64,000 nucleotides of DNA from Spartobacteria bacterium UBA695 (GCA_002298145.1 DBMP01000005.1:866-64865); one strand, 5' to 3'; shown: positions 18,350 through 27,050, counted from the first letter of the stretch. The notes: a model not told the origin generated them from the sequence alone. Numbers and translations: made by a program.

Positions 18350-19261
18350 CTAGCACAAGACGCCCCGCGCGGCCAGGCGGGCTTTGAGCTCGGCTTCGTA
18401 GCGGAGGATGGCGCGGTCTTCGACGGCGTTCATCGTGGCGTCGTTCTCGCGCCAGGTATCCATGGTGCGCGGGTTCTCCATGCCCCAGCGGTCGACGTAG
18501 CCGCGGCCGAATTTCGCCAGGCCGTCTTCGTAGGATTTGGACCAGTAATGGTTGATCCGGAGGATTTCGTTGACCGGCCCGGGCCCTTTGGAGGCGGAGA
18601 CGGGCCGGAACTGCTCATCGACGGCGCTCTGGCCATGGCGGTAGAGCCAGTAATGCGTGGAGGGCTTGGCGCGCAGGATCCGGCGTGGGTTGACGATGCT
18701 CTTGATCAACCGGAAGGGCTGCTCCTGGGCGCGGGTGTAGTTGCTGATGACGAGGCCGGGGGGCCGGGTGCGGTGGCCGCTGGAGCCGAACATCCGCCAG
18801 TAGACAGCTACGGCGGGATGGGCGCGGTACGGTTCGAGGGCCTCGGCGAGGGAGGGGGCTTTGACGGGGAAGAGGAATTCGTCGTCGTCGAGGAAGGCGA
18901 TCCACTGGGCGAATTTCCCGTACTGGGCCACGCAATGCTCTTCGGCTGACGGGCTGGCGGGGACCCGGGGCCACTCGTGGAGGGTGACGAGGCCGTCGCG
19001 CAGGTACGGAGCCAGGGCGCTTGAGTAGTCGTCCTGTGAGTTGTTGTTGTAGAGGTAGAAATGCTCGACACCCACGAGGTGGTGGAACTCCAGCCACTCG
19101 GGCAGATAGCGGGCGGCGTTTTTGAACCGCAGGCAGGCGGCGACGCGGTAGCGGATCTGGCGGCGGCTCCGGAAATCGGTGACGGCGCGCGAGGCGCTCC
19201 CGAGCAGCTCGCGCTTGAATTTGAGCTTTAGCTTGCGAAGGGCGGGGAAGAGAACGGGCAT
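18350..19261 (-). CDS. glycosyltransferase family 92-like protein
   Basis: A 303-residue protein. Residues 41-80 (AACLRFKNAARYLPEWLEFH, then YLYNNNSQDD) and FLDDDEFLFP at about 123-132 match the GT92/DUF23-like glycosyltransferases, where the DDD/E motif binds the metal and sugar nucleotide. Later conserved pieces are NHYWSKSYED and a C-terminal W-rich stretch. It probably adds a sugar to surface polysaccharide or LPS, but the acceptor is unknown. The ATG at 19261 removes a non-conserved stretch of 34 residues. It is divergent from nth. Confidence 0.8.
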   Translation of the reverse strand: MPVLFPALRKLKLKFKRELLGSASRAVTDFRSRRQIRYRVAACLRFKNAARYLPEWLEFHHLVGVEHFYLYNNNSQDDYSSALAPYLRDGLVTLHEWPRVPASPSAEEHCVAQYGKFAQWIAFLDDDEFLFPVKAPSLAEALEPYRAHPAVAVYWRMFGSSGHRTRPPGLVISNYTRAQEQPFRLIKSIVNPRRILRAKPSTHYWLYRHGQSAVDEQFRPVSASKGPGPVNEILRINHYWSKSYEDGLAKFGRGYVDRWGMENPRTMDTWRENDATMNAVEDRAILRYEAELKARLAARGVLC

Positions 19262-19377
19262 TCTCTCGATTCGTATCCGGAGGGCTCGCCGCTCGGAAAA
19301 AAAAGCCGCTTCCGGCGCTGCCTTCGGGGTGATTCTGTGCGATGCTTCCGAAAACACAGGCAATCTTTATCCCATCC

Positions 19378-20040
19378 ATGAACCGATCTGAACGCATCAC
19401 CGCGCTGCTTAAAGTCCTCCCGAGTGTCTACCCCAACGCCCATTGCGAGCTGGTCTCCGACAATCCCTTCCAGCTGCTCATCTCGACGGTGCTCTCGGCT
19501 CAGTGTACGGACAAGCGGGTAAATATGGTGACGGAAACGCTTTTCAAGGATTACCCCTCGCCCGCGGCTTTCGCCAAGGTGAGCCAGGAGGACCTGGAAG
19601 ATGCGATCCGCTCCACCGGTTTTTTCCACAATAAGGCGAAGAACATCCGGGCGCTCTGCGCGGCACTGATCGAACGCTACAATGGCCAGGTGCCCGCCGA
19701 TATGGAGGCGCTCACCGCCCTTCCAGGGGTGGGCCGCAAGACGGCTAACGTGGTCCTGGGCAACGGCTTCGGGCTCAATGAAGGGGTGGTGGTGGATACT
19801 CACGTGGCCCGGCTCTCCGGGCGGCTGGGGCTGACGAAGGAGACCGATCCCGCAAAGATTGAGCAGGATCTCATGGCGCTGGTGCCGCGCGCTGATTGGA
19901 CGAACTTTAGCCACTGGCTGATCTGGCATGGCCGCCGCCGCTGCGCCGCCCGCAACCCGGACTGCGCCGGATGCGAGTTGAAGGACCTCTGCCCCAGTGC
20001 CTTCAAGGTGGGCAAGGACGGGAAGGTTGCTGGGAAATAG
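19378..20040 (+). CDS. nth: endonuclease III (DNA glycosylase/AP lyase)
   Basis: A 220-residue base-excision-repair enzyme that removes oxidised pyrimidines. The helix-hairpin-helix is LPGVGRKTANVVLG, and the catalytic aspartate is in VVVDTHVARLSGRLGLT; the preceding STVLSAQCTDKRVN is the conserved N-terminal block. The iron-sulfur ligands follow the C-x6-C-x2-C-x5-C pattern in CAARNPDCAGCELKDLC. The ATG at 19378 gives MNRSERI; an upstream start adds 12 unlikely residues. It is convergent with the prepilin gene. Confidence 0.97.
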   Translation: MNRSERITALLKVLPSVYPNAHCELVSDNPFQLLISTVLSAQCTDKRVNMVTETLFKDYPSPAAFAKVSQEDLEDAIRSTGFFHNKAKNIRALCAALIERYNGQVPADMEALTALPGVGRKTANVVLGNGFGLNEGVVVDTHVARLSGRLGLTKETDPAKIEQDLMALVPRADWTNFSHWLIWHGRRRCAARNPDCAGCELKDLCPSAFKVGKDGKVAGK

Positions 20041-20057
20041 CGCTTCCAAGGCACAAA

Positions 20058-20092
20058 AAAAACCAGCCGCCCGTTTCCAGGCGGCTGGTGTT
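20058..20092 (-). terminator. intrinsic terminator of the prepilin gene
   Basis: ACCAGCCGCC pairs with GGCGGCTGGT around CGTTTCCA, and the minus strand continues into a run of eight T. It serves the prepilin transcript; nth ends 18 bases away on the other side. Confidence 0.85.
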
Positions 20093-20115
20093 AAGTTCAA
20101 GAGTCTATCCAAGGA

Positions 20116-20547
20116 CTACTTATCGGTAGAAGCAAACGGCAGCCAGAAGTTGGTGCCGTCAACAACGCTCTTGTACCGGGCATAGGTAGCGTCCGGAACC
20201 GTCAGAGTTCCGCCAACAGTTGCTGAAGTAAAAAGCGTATTGCTCCCGGTATCGTATACCGTTCCATTCGTCAACTGAGTGGCCAGCACGGAGTTGGACT
20301 TTACATACGAAGCCAAGTTGGCAGCGGCGATAGTGCCGCCGGTCGCGATGTTCTTCTCCAGCGTGTACTGGTCAATCGCTGCGTCAATCAGCTGGAGGCT
20401 GGTTTTATCTGCGGTGGCCTGCGCGCGCAGACGAGCCCGCATAATGTTCGGAGCGGCGAGCGTCGCCAGGAGGGCAATGATCGCCACGACAATCATGATT
20501 TCCACGAGGGTGAAGCCCCCGCGAGTTTGTTTGATTTTCTGGAGCAT
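20116..20547 (-). CDS. type IV/II prepilin-like protein
   Basis: A 143-residue protein with a prepilin leader: MLQKIKQTRGG then FTLVEIMIVVAIIALLATLA. Prepilin peptidase would cut between G11 and F12; E16 is the conserved fifth residue of the mature protein. The N-terminal hydrophobic helix is followed by a small globular domain with repeated T/S/G/N strands (ATGGTIAAANLASYV, TVGGTLTVPDATYARY). Verrucomicrobial genomes carry many such lone pseudopilins; no assembly genes are nearby. I use the ATG at 20547; upstream in-frame codons lie outside the leader. Confidence 0.9.
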   Translation of the reverse strand: MLQKIKQTRGGFTLVEIMIVVAIIALLATLAAPNIMRARLRAQATADKTSLQLIDAAIDQYTLEKNIATGGTIAAANLASYVKSNSVLATQLTNGTVYDTGSNTLFTSATVGGTLTVPDATYARYKSVVDGTNFWLPFASTDK

Positions 20548-20908
20548 ATTTTTTTTGGTGGTTGAGTTGGTGGTGCCAGCCCACTTGCCGACGCCTACGG
20601 GAGTTATAAAAGCATCTCGTGCGCCCATGCAATGCCAGCTTTTGTTTTTCCCATGGCACGGTGGCCTGTGACACTAGGTAATAACAAGTTCTACAGAGGG
20701 ATACGCTCTGCCCGGCTGGAAAATATTTCTGGCGGTTTGGTGAAATTGTTATCTCATTTGCGAGGTTGCTTTTTCAAAAATGGGAAATCTCTCGTTTTTG
20801 CTCTCATTTTTACCCCTTTTCCGGGCCCCGGCTCCGATTATAATTTCCTCAAATTTCCGGTTGCAAATAGAGCAGAATTTATTATCTTTACACCTGTTTC
20901 CCCTATGA
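20548..20908. other. AT-rich intergenic stretch without a gene
   Basis: The 360 bases upstream of the prepilin gene are clearly richer in A and T than the flanks, with long T-runs. No convincing ORF or repeat is visible. A possible plus-strand promoter (TTGCAA near 20862 with TATTAT about 16 bases on) points at the hairpin at 20909. Prepilin promoter elements presumably lie here, too. Confidence 0.4.
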
Positions 20909-20950
20909 AAGAAGGCGCAAGGTTTAGACACCTTGCGCCTTCTGTTTTTT
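20909..20950. terminator. strong hairpin downstream of tilS
   Basis: AGAAGGCGCAAGGT pairs with ACCTTGCGCCTTCT around TTAGAC. The T-run is better on the plus strand (GTTTTTT) than on the minus, although the tilS gene ends on the minus side 14 bases away. It may work in both directions. Confidence 0.65.
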
Positions 20951-20963
20951 ACAGGTTTGCTTC

Positions 20964-21896
20964 CTATTCCAGGAAGAGCCGCTTGGCACGGCGGCGGGCA
21001 TGACGATCCCCCGGCAGGTTCACCTTGGCAACGGCCCCCGGCTCCAGGAGCGAACGGACACTCTCGACTTCCTCAAATCCGGCATTTGGCACACCGTTCT
21101 GGCGTAGCCAGGCGAGAATCTGGCGGCGCTGCCACGCAGCAGGCTGGGCTTTGAGCACTGGCGTGGGCAGTTCCGCTCCTGTCTGAGCCGGGCCCATCAA
21201 GGCGGAGAGCCATGTTTCCTCGTCCCGCAGGATCGCGGCAACGCGCCAGACGGCCCCGCGCACGTCACGGCCAAAAACGGCCTCCAGCGCGGGGATGAGA
21301 TCGTGCCGGATGCGATTGCGTGTGTGTTGGCGGCTTTCGTTGCTGGCGTCTTCGCGGAAGGTCCAGCCGTTCTGGGTTAAATAAGCATCGATCTCCTCGC
21401 GCCAGACGCCGAGCAGCGGCCGCAGTAGGCGCAGCCGGACGCCCCCCTCGATGCGTTCGCTATCTGCGCTCATGCCGCCCAGGCCAGCCCGCCCCGAACC
21501 GCGAAAGAGGTTGAAAAGGACGGTTTCCACCTGGTCCCCGGCGTGGTGGGCCAGAAAAAGCGTTCGGCATCGGCGACGGCGGGCCACCCGGGCGAAAAAC
21601 GCGTAACGGGCATGGCGGGCGGCGGTTTCGATGGATTCGCCGGTTTCCCGGGCCACTTTTGCCGCATCGATCTTTTCCGTTTCAAGCTCCAGCCCGAGCC
21701 GCCGGGCCAGGCTGGCAACGAACCGGGCGTCCGCCGCCGAGGCTCGGGCGCGCAGACCGTGGTCGAGGTGGCAGACGATGAGGCGCGTGAACCCGGCCTC
21801 GATGAGCGCGTGAAGCAGCGCCACGGAATCGCGCCCCCCGGAAACGGCCACCAGGTAGCGGGCCGTCCGGGAAAGGGGGGGCAGGTCGAGGTTCAT
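20964..21896 (-). CDS. tilS: tRNA(Ile)-lysidine synthetase
   Basis: A 310-residue PP-loop ATPase that changes C34 of tRNA-Ile(CAU) to lysidine. The PP-loop is SGGRDS at residues 19-24 (the family often has SGGxDS). Conserved downstream blocks are HLDHGLR, FFARVARRR, FLAHHAGDQVETVLFNLFRGSG, and RLLRPLLGVWREEI with TFREDASNES. It lies in the same direction as serS, 46 bases downstream. The extra C-terminal domain of longer TilS proteins is short here. Confidence 0.95.
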   Translation of the reverse strand: MNLDLPPLSRTARYLVAVSGGRDSVALLHALIEAGFTRLIVCHLDHGLRARASAADARFVASLARRLGLELETEKIDAAKVARETGESIETAARHARYAFFARVARRRRCRTLFLAHHAGDQVETVLFNLFRGSGRAGLGGMSADSERIEGGVRLRLLRPLLGVWREEIDAYLTQNGWTFREDASNESRQHTRNRIRHDLIPALEAVFGRDVRGAVWRVAAILRDEETWLSALMGPAQTGAELPTPVLKAQPAAWQRRQILAWLRQNGVPNAGFEEVESVRSLLEPGAVAKVNLPGDRHARRRAKRLFLE

Positions 21897-21908
21897 CCCT
21901 CTTTTTTA

Positions 21909-21935
21909 GCCGCAAAAAGGCGCAAAAGGCACAAA
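21909..21935. repeat. degenerate family B arm between serS and tilS
   Basis: GCCGCAAAAAGGCGCAAAAG followed by GCACAAA is an eroded left-type GCAAAG arm. It fills the short gap between serS and tilS and has no right arm nearby. Confidence 0.5.
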
Positions 21936-21942
21936 AACCTGC

Positions 21943-23214
21943 CTACCGGATCTCCGCCGAACCGAAGTAGGGCTGGAGCGCCTCGGGGATTTTGATGCTG
22001 CCGTCGGCCTGCTGGTAGGTTTCCACCAGCGCGACGAAAAGGCGCGGCATGGCGGTCCCCGAACCGTTGAGGGTGTGGACGAAGCGGTTTTTGCCTTCCG
22101 AATCCTTGAATTTCAGGTTCATCCGGCGGGCCTGGAAGTCGGTGTAGTTGGAACAGCTCGAAACTTCGAGGTAGGCGTTCTGGCCAGGCGCCCAGACTTC
22201 GATGTCGTAGGTGCGGGCCGAGCCGAAGCCCATGTCGCCGGTGCAAAGTTCGATGACCCGGTAGTGCAGGCCCAGGAGCTGGAGCACTTTTTCGGCGTTG
22301 CCGGTCAGTTTCTCCAGTTCGTCCCACGAGGTCTCAGGCGTGGCGAGCTTGACCAGCTCGACTTTGTCAAACTGATGCACGCGGATGAGGCCCCGGGTTT
22401 CGCGGCCTGCCGAACCGGCTTCGCGGCGGAAGCACGGGGTGTAGGCCACGAGACGCTTGGGAAGCTCGGCCTCGGCGAGGATCTCCTCCCGGTGAAGATT
22501 GGTGACGGGGACTTCCGCCGTGGGCGCGAGGAAGACTTCGCCGTTTTCGAGGCCGTACATGTCTTCCTCGAATTTCGGGAGCTGGCCGGTGCCGACCATG
22601 GAGTCGCGCCGGATGACAAAGGGGGGGCTGACTTCGAGGTAATCGTGCTGCCGGGTGTGGAGGTCGAGGCAGAAGTTGATGAGCGCCCGTTCCAGACGCG
22701 CACCAGGACCGGTGAAGCAGATGAACCCGCTGCCGCTGATTTTGGCGGCCCGTTCGGGGTCGAAAAGATGGAGCTTGGCCCCGAGTGCGACGTGGTCGGC
22801 GGGGGTGAAGGCGTACTCCGGCTTGGTCCCCCAGACGCGGACTTCGGGGTTGTCCTTGGCGTCGACGCCGATCGGGTTTTGATCGTAGGGGAGGTTGGGG
22901 AGCTGGAGGAGGAGATTGCGCTGGGCTTCGTCGGCCTGGGCGGTTTCCTCGTTAAGCTTGGTGATTTCCTCACCGATGCCGCGAACCTGCGCTTCGAGCT
23001 CCTCGGAAGGTTCTTTTTTGGCCCGTTTCGCGCCGATTTCTTTACTCAGGCGTTTCCGGTCGGCGTTGAGCTGTTGGAGCCGGGTTTCGAGTTCGCGGCG
23101 GCGGCGGTCGCACGCCAGAATCTCGTCGATTTTAAGGTGCGCGTCGCCGTTGCGGGTGGCGAGCCGTTCGCGCACGTAATCGGGTTTTTCGCGGATGAGC
23201 CTGATGTCGAGCAT
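21943..23214 (-). CDS. serS: seryl-tRNA synthetase
   Basis: A 423-residue class II synthetase. The N-terminal coiled-coil arm (about residues 30-100) is KR/E rich. Motif 2 is FRREAGSAGRETRGLIRVHQ and motif 3 lies in the C-terminal GTAMPRLFVALVE-like stretch (GSGTAMPRLFVALVETYQ), with ECSNYTDFQARR-like SSCSNYTDFQARRMNLKF before it. Serine and ATP residues are therefore all in place. I use the ATG at 23214 (MLDIRLIREKPDYVRERL), which is the family start. Confidence 0.98.
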   Translation of the reverse strand: MLDIRLIREKPDYVRERLATRNGDAHLKIDEILACDRRRRELETRLQQLNADRKRLSKEIGAKRAKKEPSEELEAQVRGIGEEITKLNEETAQADEAQRNLLLQLPNLPYDQNPIGVDAKDNPEVRVWGTKPEYAFTPADHVALGAKLHLFDPERAAKISGSGFICFTGPGARLERALINFCLDLHTRQHDYLEVSPPFVIRRDSMVGTGQLPKFEEDMYGLENGEVFLAPTAEVPVTNLHREEILAEAELPKRLVAYTPCFRREAGSAGRETRGLIRVHQFDKVELVKLATPETSWDELEKLTGNAEKVLQLLGLHYRVIELCTGDMGFGSARTYDIEVWAPGQNAYLEVSSCSNYTDFQARRMNLKFKDSEGKNRFVHTLNGSGTAMPRLFVALVETYQQADGSIKIPEALQPYFGSAEIR

Positions 23215-23312
23215 GGTGCGTAGAGAATAGCGGCTTGGCCCGGCACGACAACGGAAAATTGGGATTTTACCGCAGTCCCCATGCCCCACGCTGGCGGATA
23301 AAAGGCATTGGG

Positions 23313-23390
23313 CTCACACAAAGCCGCGAAGCCGCAAAGAGGTGGGAACTCTTCCCTTCGCCTTTTTGCGGCTTTGCTCTTTTGCGCGAA
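23313..23390. repeat. family B inverted-repeat element
   Basis: The left arm CTCACACAAAGCCGCGAAGC (continuing to 23339) faces a right arm CTTCGCCTTTTTGCGGC (to 23390) across about 17 bases. It carries no gene. The bases before the left arm, AAAAGGCATT, are also found before the left arm of the GxxExxY cassette at about 3110, suggesting the element is longer than the arms. Confidence 0.7.
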
Positions 23391-23396
23391 AAAATC

Positions 23397-23753
23397 CTAC
23401 TTTTTATGCTGATGGATGGTGACTTTATTCCCGTCGGGGTCTGCGACGACGGCCATGCGACAGACGGGCGTGTCAAAAAGATCCTCGAAAAACTCGACGC
23501 CGTTGAGCTTCAAGCGGGCCACGGTATCGTCGATGTCGTCCACCTCAAACGCGGCCACGGTCCCCTGGTTGGAGGGTTTCCACTCCGGCTGCATGTCGGT
23601 GATGGCGAACGTTCCGCCGGGAAGCTCGTACTCTACCCAATGGCCCTCGACGGCCTCGTGGGTGGATTTCAGGCCGAGGATGCCTTCGTAGAAAGTTTGG
23701 GCCCGGCGCATATCGGTGACGGGCGTGGCGACAAATGCGAGTTCGGTGATCAT
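23397..23753 (-). CDS. VOC-superfamily (glyoxalase/bleomycin-resistance-like) protein
   Basis: A 118-residue one-unit VOC protein. ELAFVATPVTDMRRAQTFYE is the usual first beta-alpha element, and WVEYELPGG and MAVVADPDGNKVTIHQHK are the typical end of a module, with metal-ligand-like H/E residues partly kept. The reaction is unknown; members are metal enzymes or binding proteins. It stands alone with a family B repeat immediately downstream. Confidence 0.85.
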   Translation of the reverse strand: MITELAFVATPVTDMRRAQTFYEGILGLKSTHEAVEGHWVEYELPGGTFAITDMQPEWKPSNQGTVAAFEVDDIDDTVARLKLNGVEFFEDLFDTPVCRMAVVADPDGNKVTIHQHKK

Positions 23754-24016
23754 ACGAGTGGGAAACGAATGCGGTGTTTAGGTTCGATGCGGAAGAATTG
23801 TGCTTTCGGGAAATCCGCTGGGTTGGCCAAAGTTATCCCCGACGTTCTTAAGATGATTTTATTTTTTTAAATAGAACTTCTTAATCTTCATTGTGTGAAT
23901 AACCCGCCTCGGGAGCGTTCCACATCGGACTGGGGCCGGTTCCACGCGGAAATAAACCGGTGAAGAACTTGGAGGCAAACCGGGAACGGTGACCAAGAAC
24001 TCCCGGGACCCCGAAG

Positions 24017-24802
24017 TTAATCCCGCTTATTCGCAGTTGTTGGGGCGTTATCCCCAACGTTATCCGCCTCCCAAAGCCGGGCTGTGAGTGCGTTGATGGC
24101 GGCATCGACTTCGGCCTCTTTTTTACTGCTGCCGCTGCCATGGCCGAGGGAAATCCCGTTCCAGTTGACGACGGCGTCAAAGTGCTTCTGGTGCTCGGGG
24201 CCGGACTGTCCCACGATGTCGTAGGAAGGGCTGCGCGGCGAGAGGGCCTGGAGGATCTCCTGGAGGCGTCCCTTGGGGTTCACGTCCACGGGCTCGTGCT
24301 GGAGGTTCTGGATATCCGGCTCGGCTTCGCGCAGGACGAACTGCCGCACGATCTCCAAGTCGCTATCCAGGTACATGGCGCCGATCAAGGCTTCAAACGC
24401 GTCGGCCAGGGCGGAGGCGCGCAGGCGGCCGCCGCTGGATTCCTCGCCACGGCCCATCATGAGGTACTCGCCGATGCCGATGGCGATGGCGTGGACTTTG
24501 AGGCCTTCGCGGGAGACGAGCCGCGAGCGCATTTTGGTGAGGTGCCCCTCGGGGAGCGTCGGGAAACGCTCGAAAAGATGCTTGGTAAAGATGAGCTGAA
24601 GGACGGCGTCGCCCAGGAACTCAAGGCGCTGGTTGTCGAAATGATGGCGCTGAGTCTCGTGGCCCAGGGAGGGGTGGGTCAGCGCTTCGGCTAGGAGAAG
24701 CGAGTTGCGGAATTTATACTGAATCCGCTTTTCCAGGGGATTCATGAAGCTCGGCGGTGGGAGGTCGGGCGGGGGCGGTGCAGACGCTAACAAATCGGTC
24801 AT
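24017..24802 (-). CDS. rnc: ribonuclease III
   Basis: A 261-residue double-stranded-RNA endonuclease. The signature QRLEFLGDAVLQLIFTKHLF supplies the catalytic E and D, and DAFEALIGAMYLDS holds the second acidic pair. The C-terminal dsRNA-binding domain ends HGSGSSKKEAEVDAAINAL. The start codon overlaps the stop of the upstream unknown gene by ATGA, so translation is coupled. The tail beyond the dsRBD is short. Confidence 0.97.
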   Translation of the reverse strand: MTDLLASAPPPPDLPPPSFMNPLEKRIQYKFRNSLLLAEALTHPSLGHETQRHHFDNQRLEFLGDAVLQLIFTKHLFERFPTLPEGHLTKMRSRLVSREGLKVHAIAIGIGEYLMMGRGEESSGGRLRASALADAFEALIGAMYLDSDLEIVRQFVLREAEPDIQNLQHEPVDVNPKGRLQEILQALSPRSPSYDIVGQSGPEHQKHFDAVVNWNGISLGHGSGSSKKEAEVDAAINALTARLWEADNVGDNAPTTANKRD

Positions 24803-25539
24803 TGGGGTTCTGGGTGTTCATCCAACCCAAACGCTTTGGCGAACTCCTGGACAGACGCGAGCATGGAGTTCAGGAAAATCGACACGGTCGTGAAAACGGC
24901 GGCATGTTCCTCGCGCGAAACGGCGATCCGTTCGCCCGGGTTCCACGTCCGCTGGTAATCGGCCAACCGCGGCTCCTTCTGGCCTTCCGCGGGAGGTTGG
25001 ATGACTTTGAGTTGCAGGGTGATGGCGCCGTTTTGCGGAACGACACCTCCGGTATGTATAAAATTGTAATGCAACGCGTGGAGGCTCTGCATCTGCGGTT
25101 CGAGGGGAATCGAGAGGCTGTAGCGTTCCTTGAGGTGCTTGAGACGCGCTGGAATGTCGACTGACCCCGTCTCGGCGTTGATTTCCGCGGCCAATGAGGC
25201 GAGATCGCCGTTTCCGGATTGCTTGGCGACGTTGAATGAAACGAGGCCGCAGATTTTCCGGATATCCTCTAGGAAAACTTGGTTGAGCCCCAGGATGTCG
25301 CCCAGGCTGCTTTTGAAATTCCACCGGGCGGCTTCGGCGCGCGCGGACTCGAAGTTGAGCCGAAAGGGGGTGGAGGGCAGGCCGGCTACGGACCGGAAGA
25401 CTTCCTCGTAACCGGCTTCGGTAACCACCCGGGCACCCGCCCAGGTAAGGACCATCAGGTCGCCAAGGTGCTGGAGTGCGCCGACGTAACGCCGGCCGAT
25501 ATCGTTCAGGCTGATGGTCTGGGGTGCGGGGTCTGACAT
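24799..25539 (-). CDS. conserved protein of unknown function, coupled to rnc
   Basis: A 246-residue soluble protein starting MSDPAPQTISLNDIGRRYVG. It has no signal peptide or membrane segment. An N-terminal alpha/beta part is followed by helices with KSSLGDILGLNQVFLEDIRK, and a C-terminal helical tail. I do not recognise the family. It overlaps rnc by four bases (ATGA), so the two are translated together; this suggests a link to RNA processing, but nothing in the sequence proves it. Confidence 0.7.
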   Translation of the reverse strand: MSDPAPQTISLNDIGRRYVGALQHLGDLMVLTWAGARVVTEAGYEEVFRSVAGLPSTPFRLNFESARAEAARWNFKSSLGDILGLNQVFLEDIRKICGLVSFNVAKQSGNGDLASLAAEINAETGSVDIPARLKHLKERYSLSIPLEPQMQSLHALHYNFIHTGGVVPQNGAITLQLKVIQPPAEGQKEPRLADYQRTWNPGERIAVSREEHAAVFTTVSIFLNSMLASVQEFAKAFGLDEHPEPQ

Positions 25540-25688
25540 AAAAAACTTGGTCAACGCATAGGACAACGGCGCTTGGAGGTCAAGCTATCTACAGGGCAAC
25601 CGTGTGGGCGATGGTGAGAATCGTGGGGTTCCGGTTCGCAAGGTCCGCGCGGGGAGGCGGATTGCGGACGGTGGGGGGAAGGAATGCT

Positions 25689-26120
25689 CTATTCGGCGGG
25701 CGGCAGCTGTGAAGTGCAGTTGGGGCAGCGCGTGGCGCGCAGGGAGATGATGGAGGTGCAGTAGGGGCACTCGCGGGTGGCCGGGGCGGCTGGGGGAGCT
25801 ACTGGAGCCGGGGCGGGAGCGCGCAGCCGGGTGATGCCACGGATGAGCAGGAAGATGGCAAACGCCATGATGAGGAACTGCACGAGGCTGTCCAGGAAGG
25901 AGCCGATCCGGATCGTGGTTTGTCCAATGCCGGGGATGGGCAGGGGGATGCCCCATTGCTTGACGAAGTCGCTCGTCTGGGTCAGGAGCCCGAGCGGCGG
26001 CATGAGGATGTCGGTGACGAGCGAATTGACGACTTTGGTGAAGGCTGCGCCGATGATGATGCCAACGGCAAGATCGAGGACGCTACCCTTCAGAGCAAAT
26101 TCCTTAAACTCCTTGAGCAT
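25689..26120 (-). CDS. mscL: large-conductance mechanosensitive channel with C-terminal zinc ribbon
   Basis: A 143-residue inner-membrane channel that opens under osmotic down-shock. The first helix is LKEFKEFALKGSVLDLAVG with the family start FALKGNV-like, then the pore helix and FTKVVNSLVTDILMPPLG. The second transmembrane helix ends near residue 97 (FLLIRGITRLR). After a Pro/Ala linker (101-116) come four cysteines at 118, 121, 132 and 135 (CPYC, CPNC), a zinc-ribbon knuckle that standard MscL lacks. I use the ATG at 26120; an upstream start adds 13 odd residues. Confidence 0.92.
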   Translation of the reverse strand: MLKEFKEFALKGSVLDLAVGIIIGAAFTKVVNSLVTDILMPPLGLLTQTSDFVKQWGIPLPIPGIGQTTIRIGSFLDSLVQFLIMAFAIFLLIRGITRLRAPAPAPVAPPAAPATRECPYCTSIISLRATRCPNCTSQLPPAE

Positions 26121-26219
26121 GGCTATTTTTTTCTCAGAATTTCGCAAAAAGTGCCACATGAATTATCCGATGAGGAGGTCGGGGAAGAGTTCTGCCCGGG
26201 TTGGGGGTGACCCCCAGGA

Positions 26220-27050
26220 CTATTCTCCGGCGGCCCGGCGGTCGGCGGCGGCGAGGCGGGAGGCAAAGGTGTCGTAGAGCCCGGCGCGGAAGAGCTTCGG
26301 AAGGGCTTCGTAGGCGGCATCGGCCAGGGGGCCCTCCTGGCGCCCGAGCCCGCTCTGGATGTAGATGGCCAGGCGCAGGAGCTCGGCGAGGTCGGTAAAC
26401 CGGAGTTCGGCGCGCTCTTCGTCGGTGCCGGTGAATTCCTGCTCGGCGCTCTCGAAATCAATGATGAAGACGCGGACGGGCGCGGTGCAGACGACCAGGT
26501 TATGTAGCTCGAGGTCGCGGTGGTAGAAGTTGCGGGCGTGAAGGGCTTCGAGCTGGCCAAAGGCTTCTTCGGCTAGTTTCCAGAGGCCGATGAGGGTGGC
26601 TGGAGGGGTCTGCTGGGCGATCCCGAGGCAGCGCTCCTGGGGCTGGACGTCGGTGAAGGGGGAGAGGCGGCTTAACGGGCTGCCGGGCAGGAAGGCGGAG
26701 CGGATGGAGTTGCCGTCGTAGCCGATGGGCTCGGGGGCGCCGAGGATTTTGGCGGCGGCGAGGTGGTTCTCGTATTCGACTTTCGGGTCGCCATGGAAGC
26801 TCCAGGGCTGGTAGGTCTTGACGAAGTGGATGGGGTAGCGCTGGGCGAGCGGGAAGGCGGCCCGGGTCTCGCGCCCGGCGATGACGAGGTCCATGTGGAC
26901 GAGTTCGCGGCCGTCGGGGCCCATTTTGCGGGCGATGGTGCGCAGGGAAAAGTCTTTGTCGCGCGGATCGGTGAGGAGGTAGCGCAGCGGTTCGTTGATT
27001 TCGATCCGGTGAAACGGCGAGAGAGGGACGGAGGCGTTGTCGGGAGTCAT
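26220..27050 (-). CDS. small protein kinase-like / lipopolysaccharide kinase-like protein
   Basis: A 276-residue protein with the catalytic half of the protein-kinase fold: HRD at 177-179 (NFYHRDLELHN, with N184), and DFE at about 198-200 replacing DFG. The N-lobe has a lysine-bearing strand near HFVKTYQ (about 78). Such proteins include Kdo/heptose kinases of the LPS core (WaaP/InaA-like), which use HRD and DFE. It is preceded by a family C element and followed by a short gap to mscL. An in-frame upstream start at 27167 is unlikely. Confidence 0.75.
   Translation of the reverse strand: MTPDNASVPLSPFHRIEINEPLRYLLTDPRDKDFSLRTIARKMGPDGRELVHMDLVIAGRETRAAFPLAQRYPIHFVKTYQPWSFHGDPKVEYENHLAAAKILGAPEPIGYDGNSIRSAFLPGSPLSRLSPFTDVQPQERCLGIAQQTPPATLIGLWKLAEEAFGQLEALHARNFYHRDLELHNLVVCTAPVRVFIIDFESAEQEFTGTDEERAELRFTDLAELLRLAIYIQSGLGRQEGPLADAAYEALPKLFRAGLYDTFASRLAAADRRAAGE

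Noticed and set aside
23754..24016. possible small genes upstream of the VOC gene and after rnc
   Set aside because: The open frames here lack plausible starts and motif content; I see only non-coding sequence.
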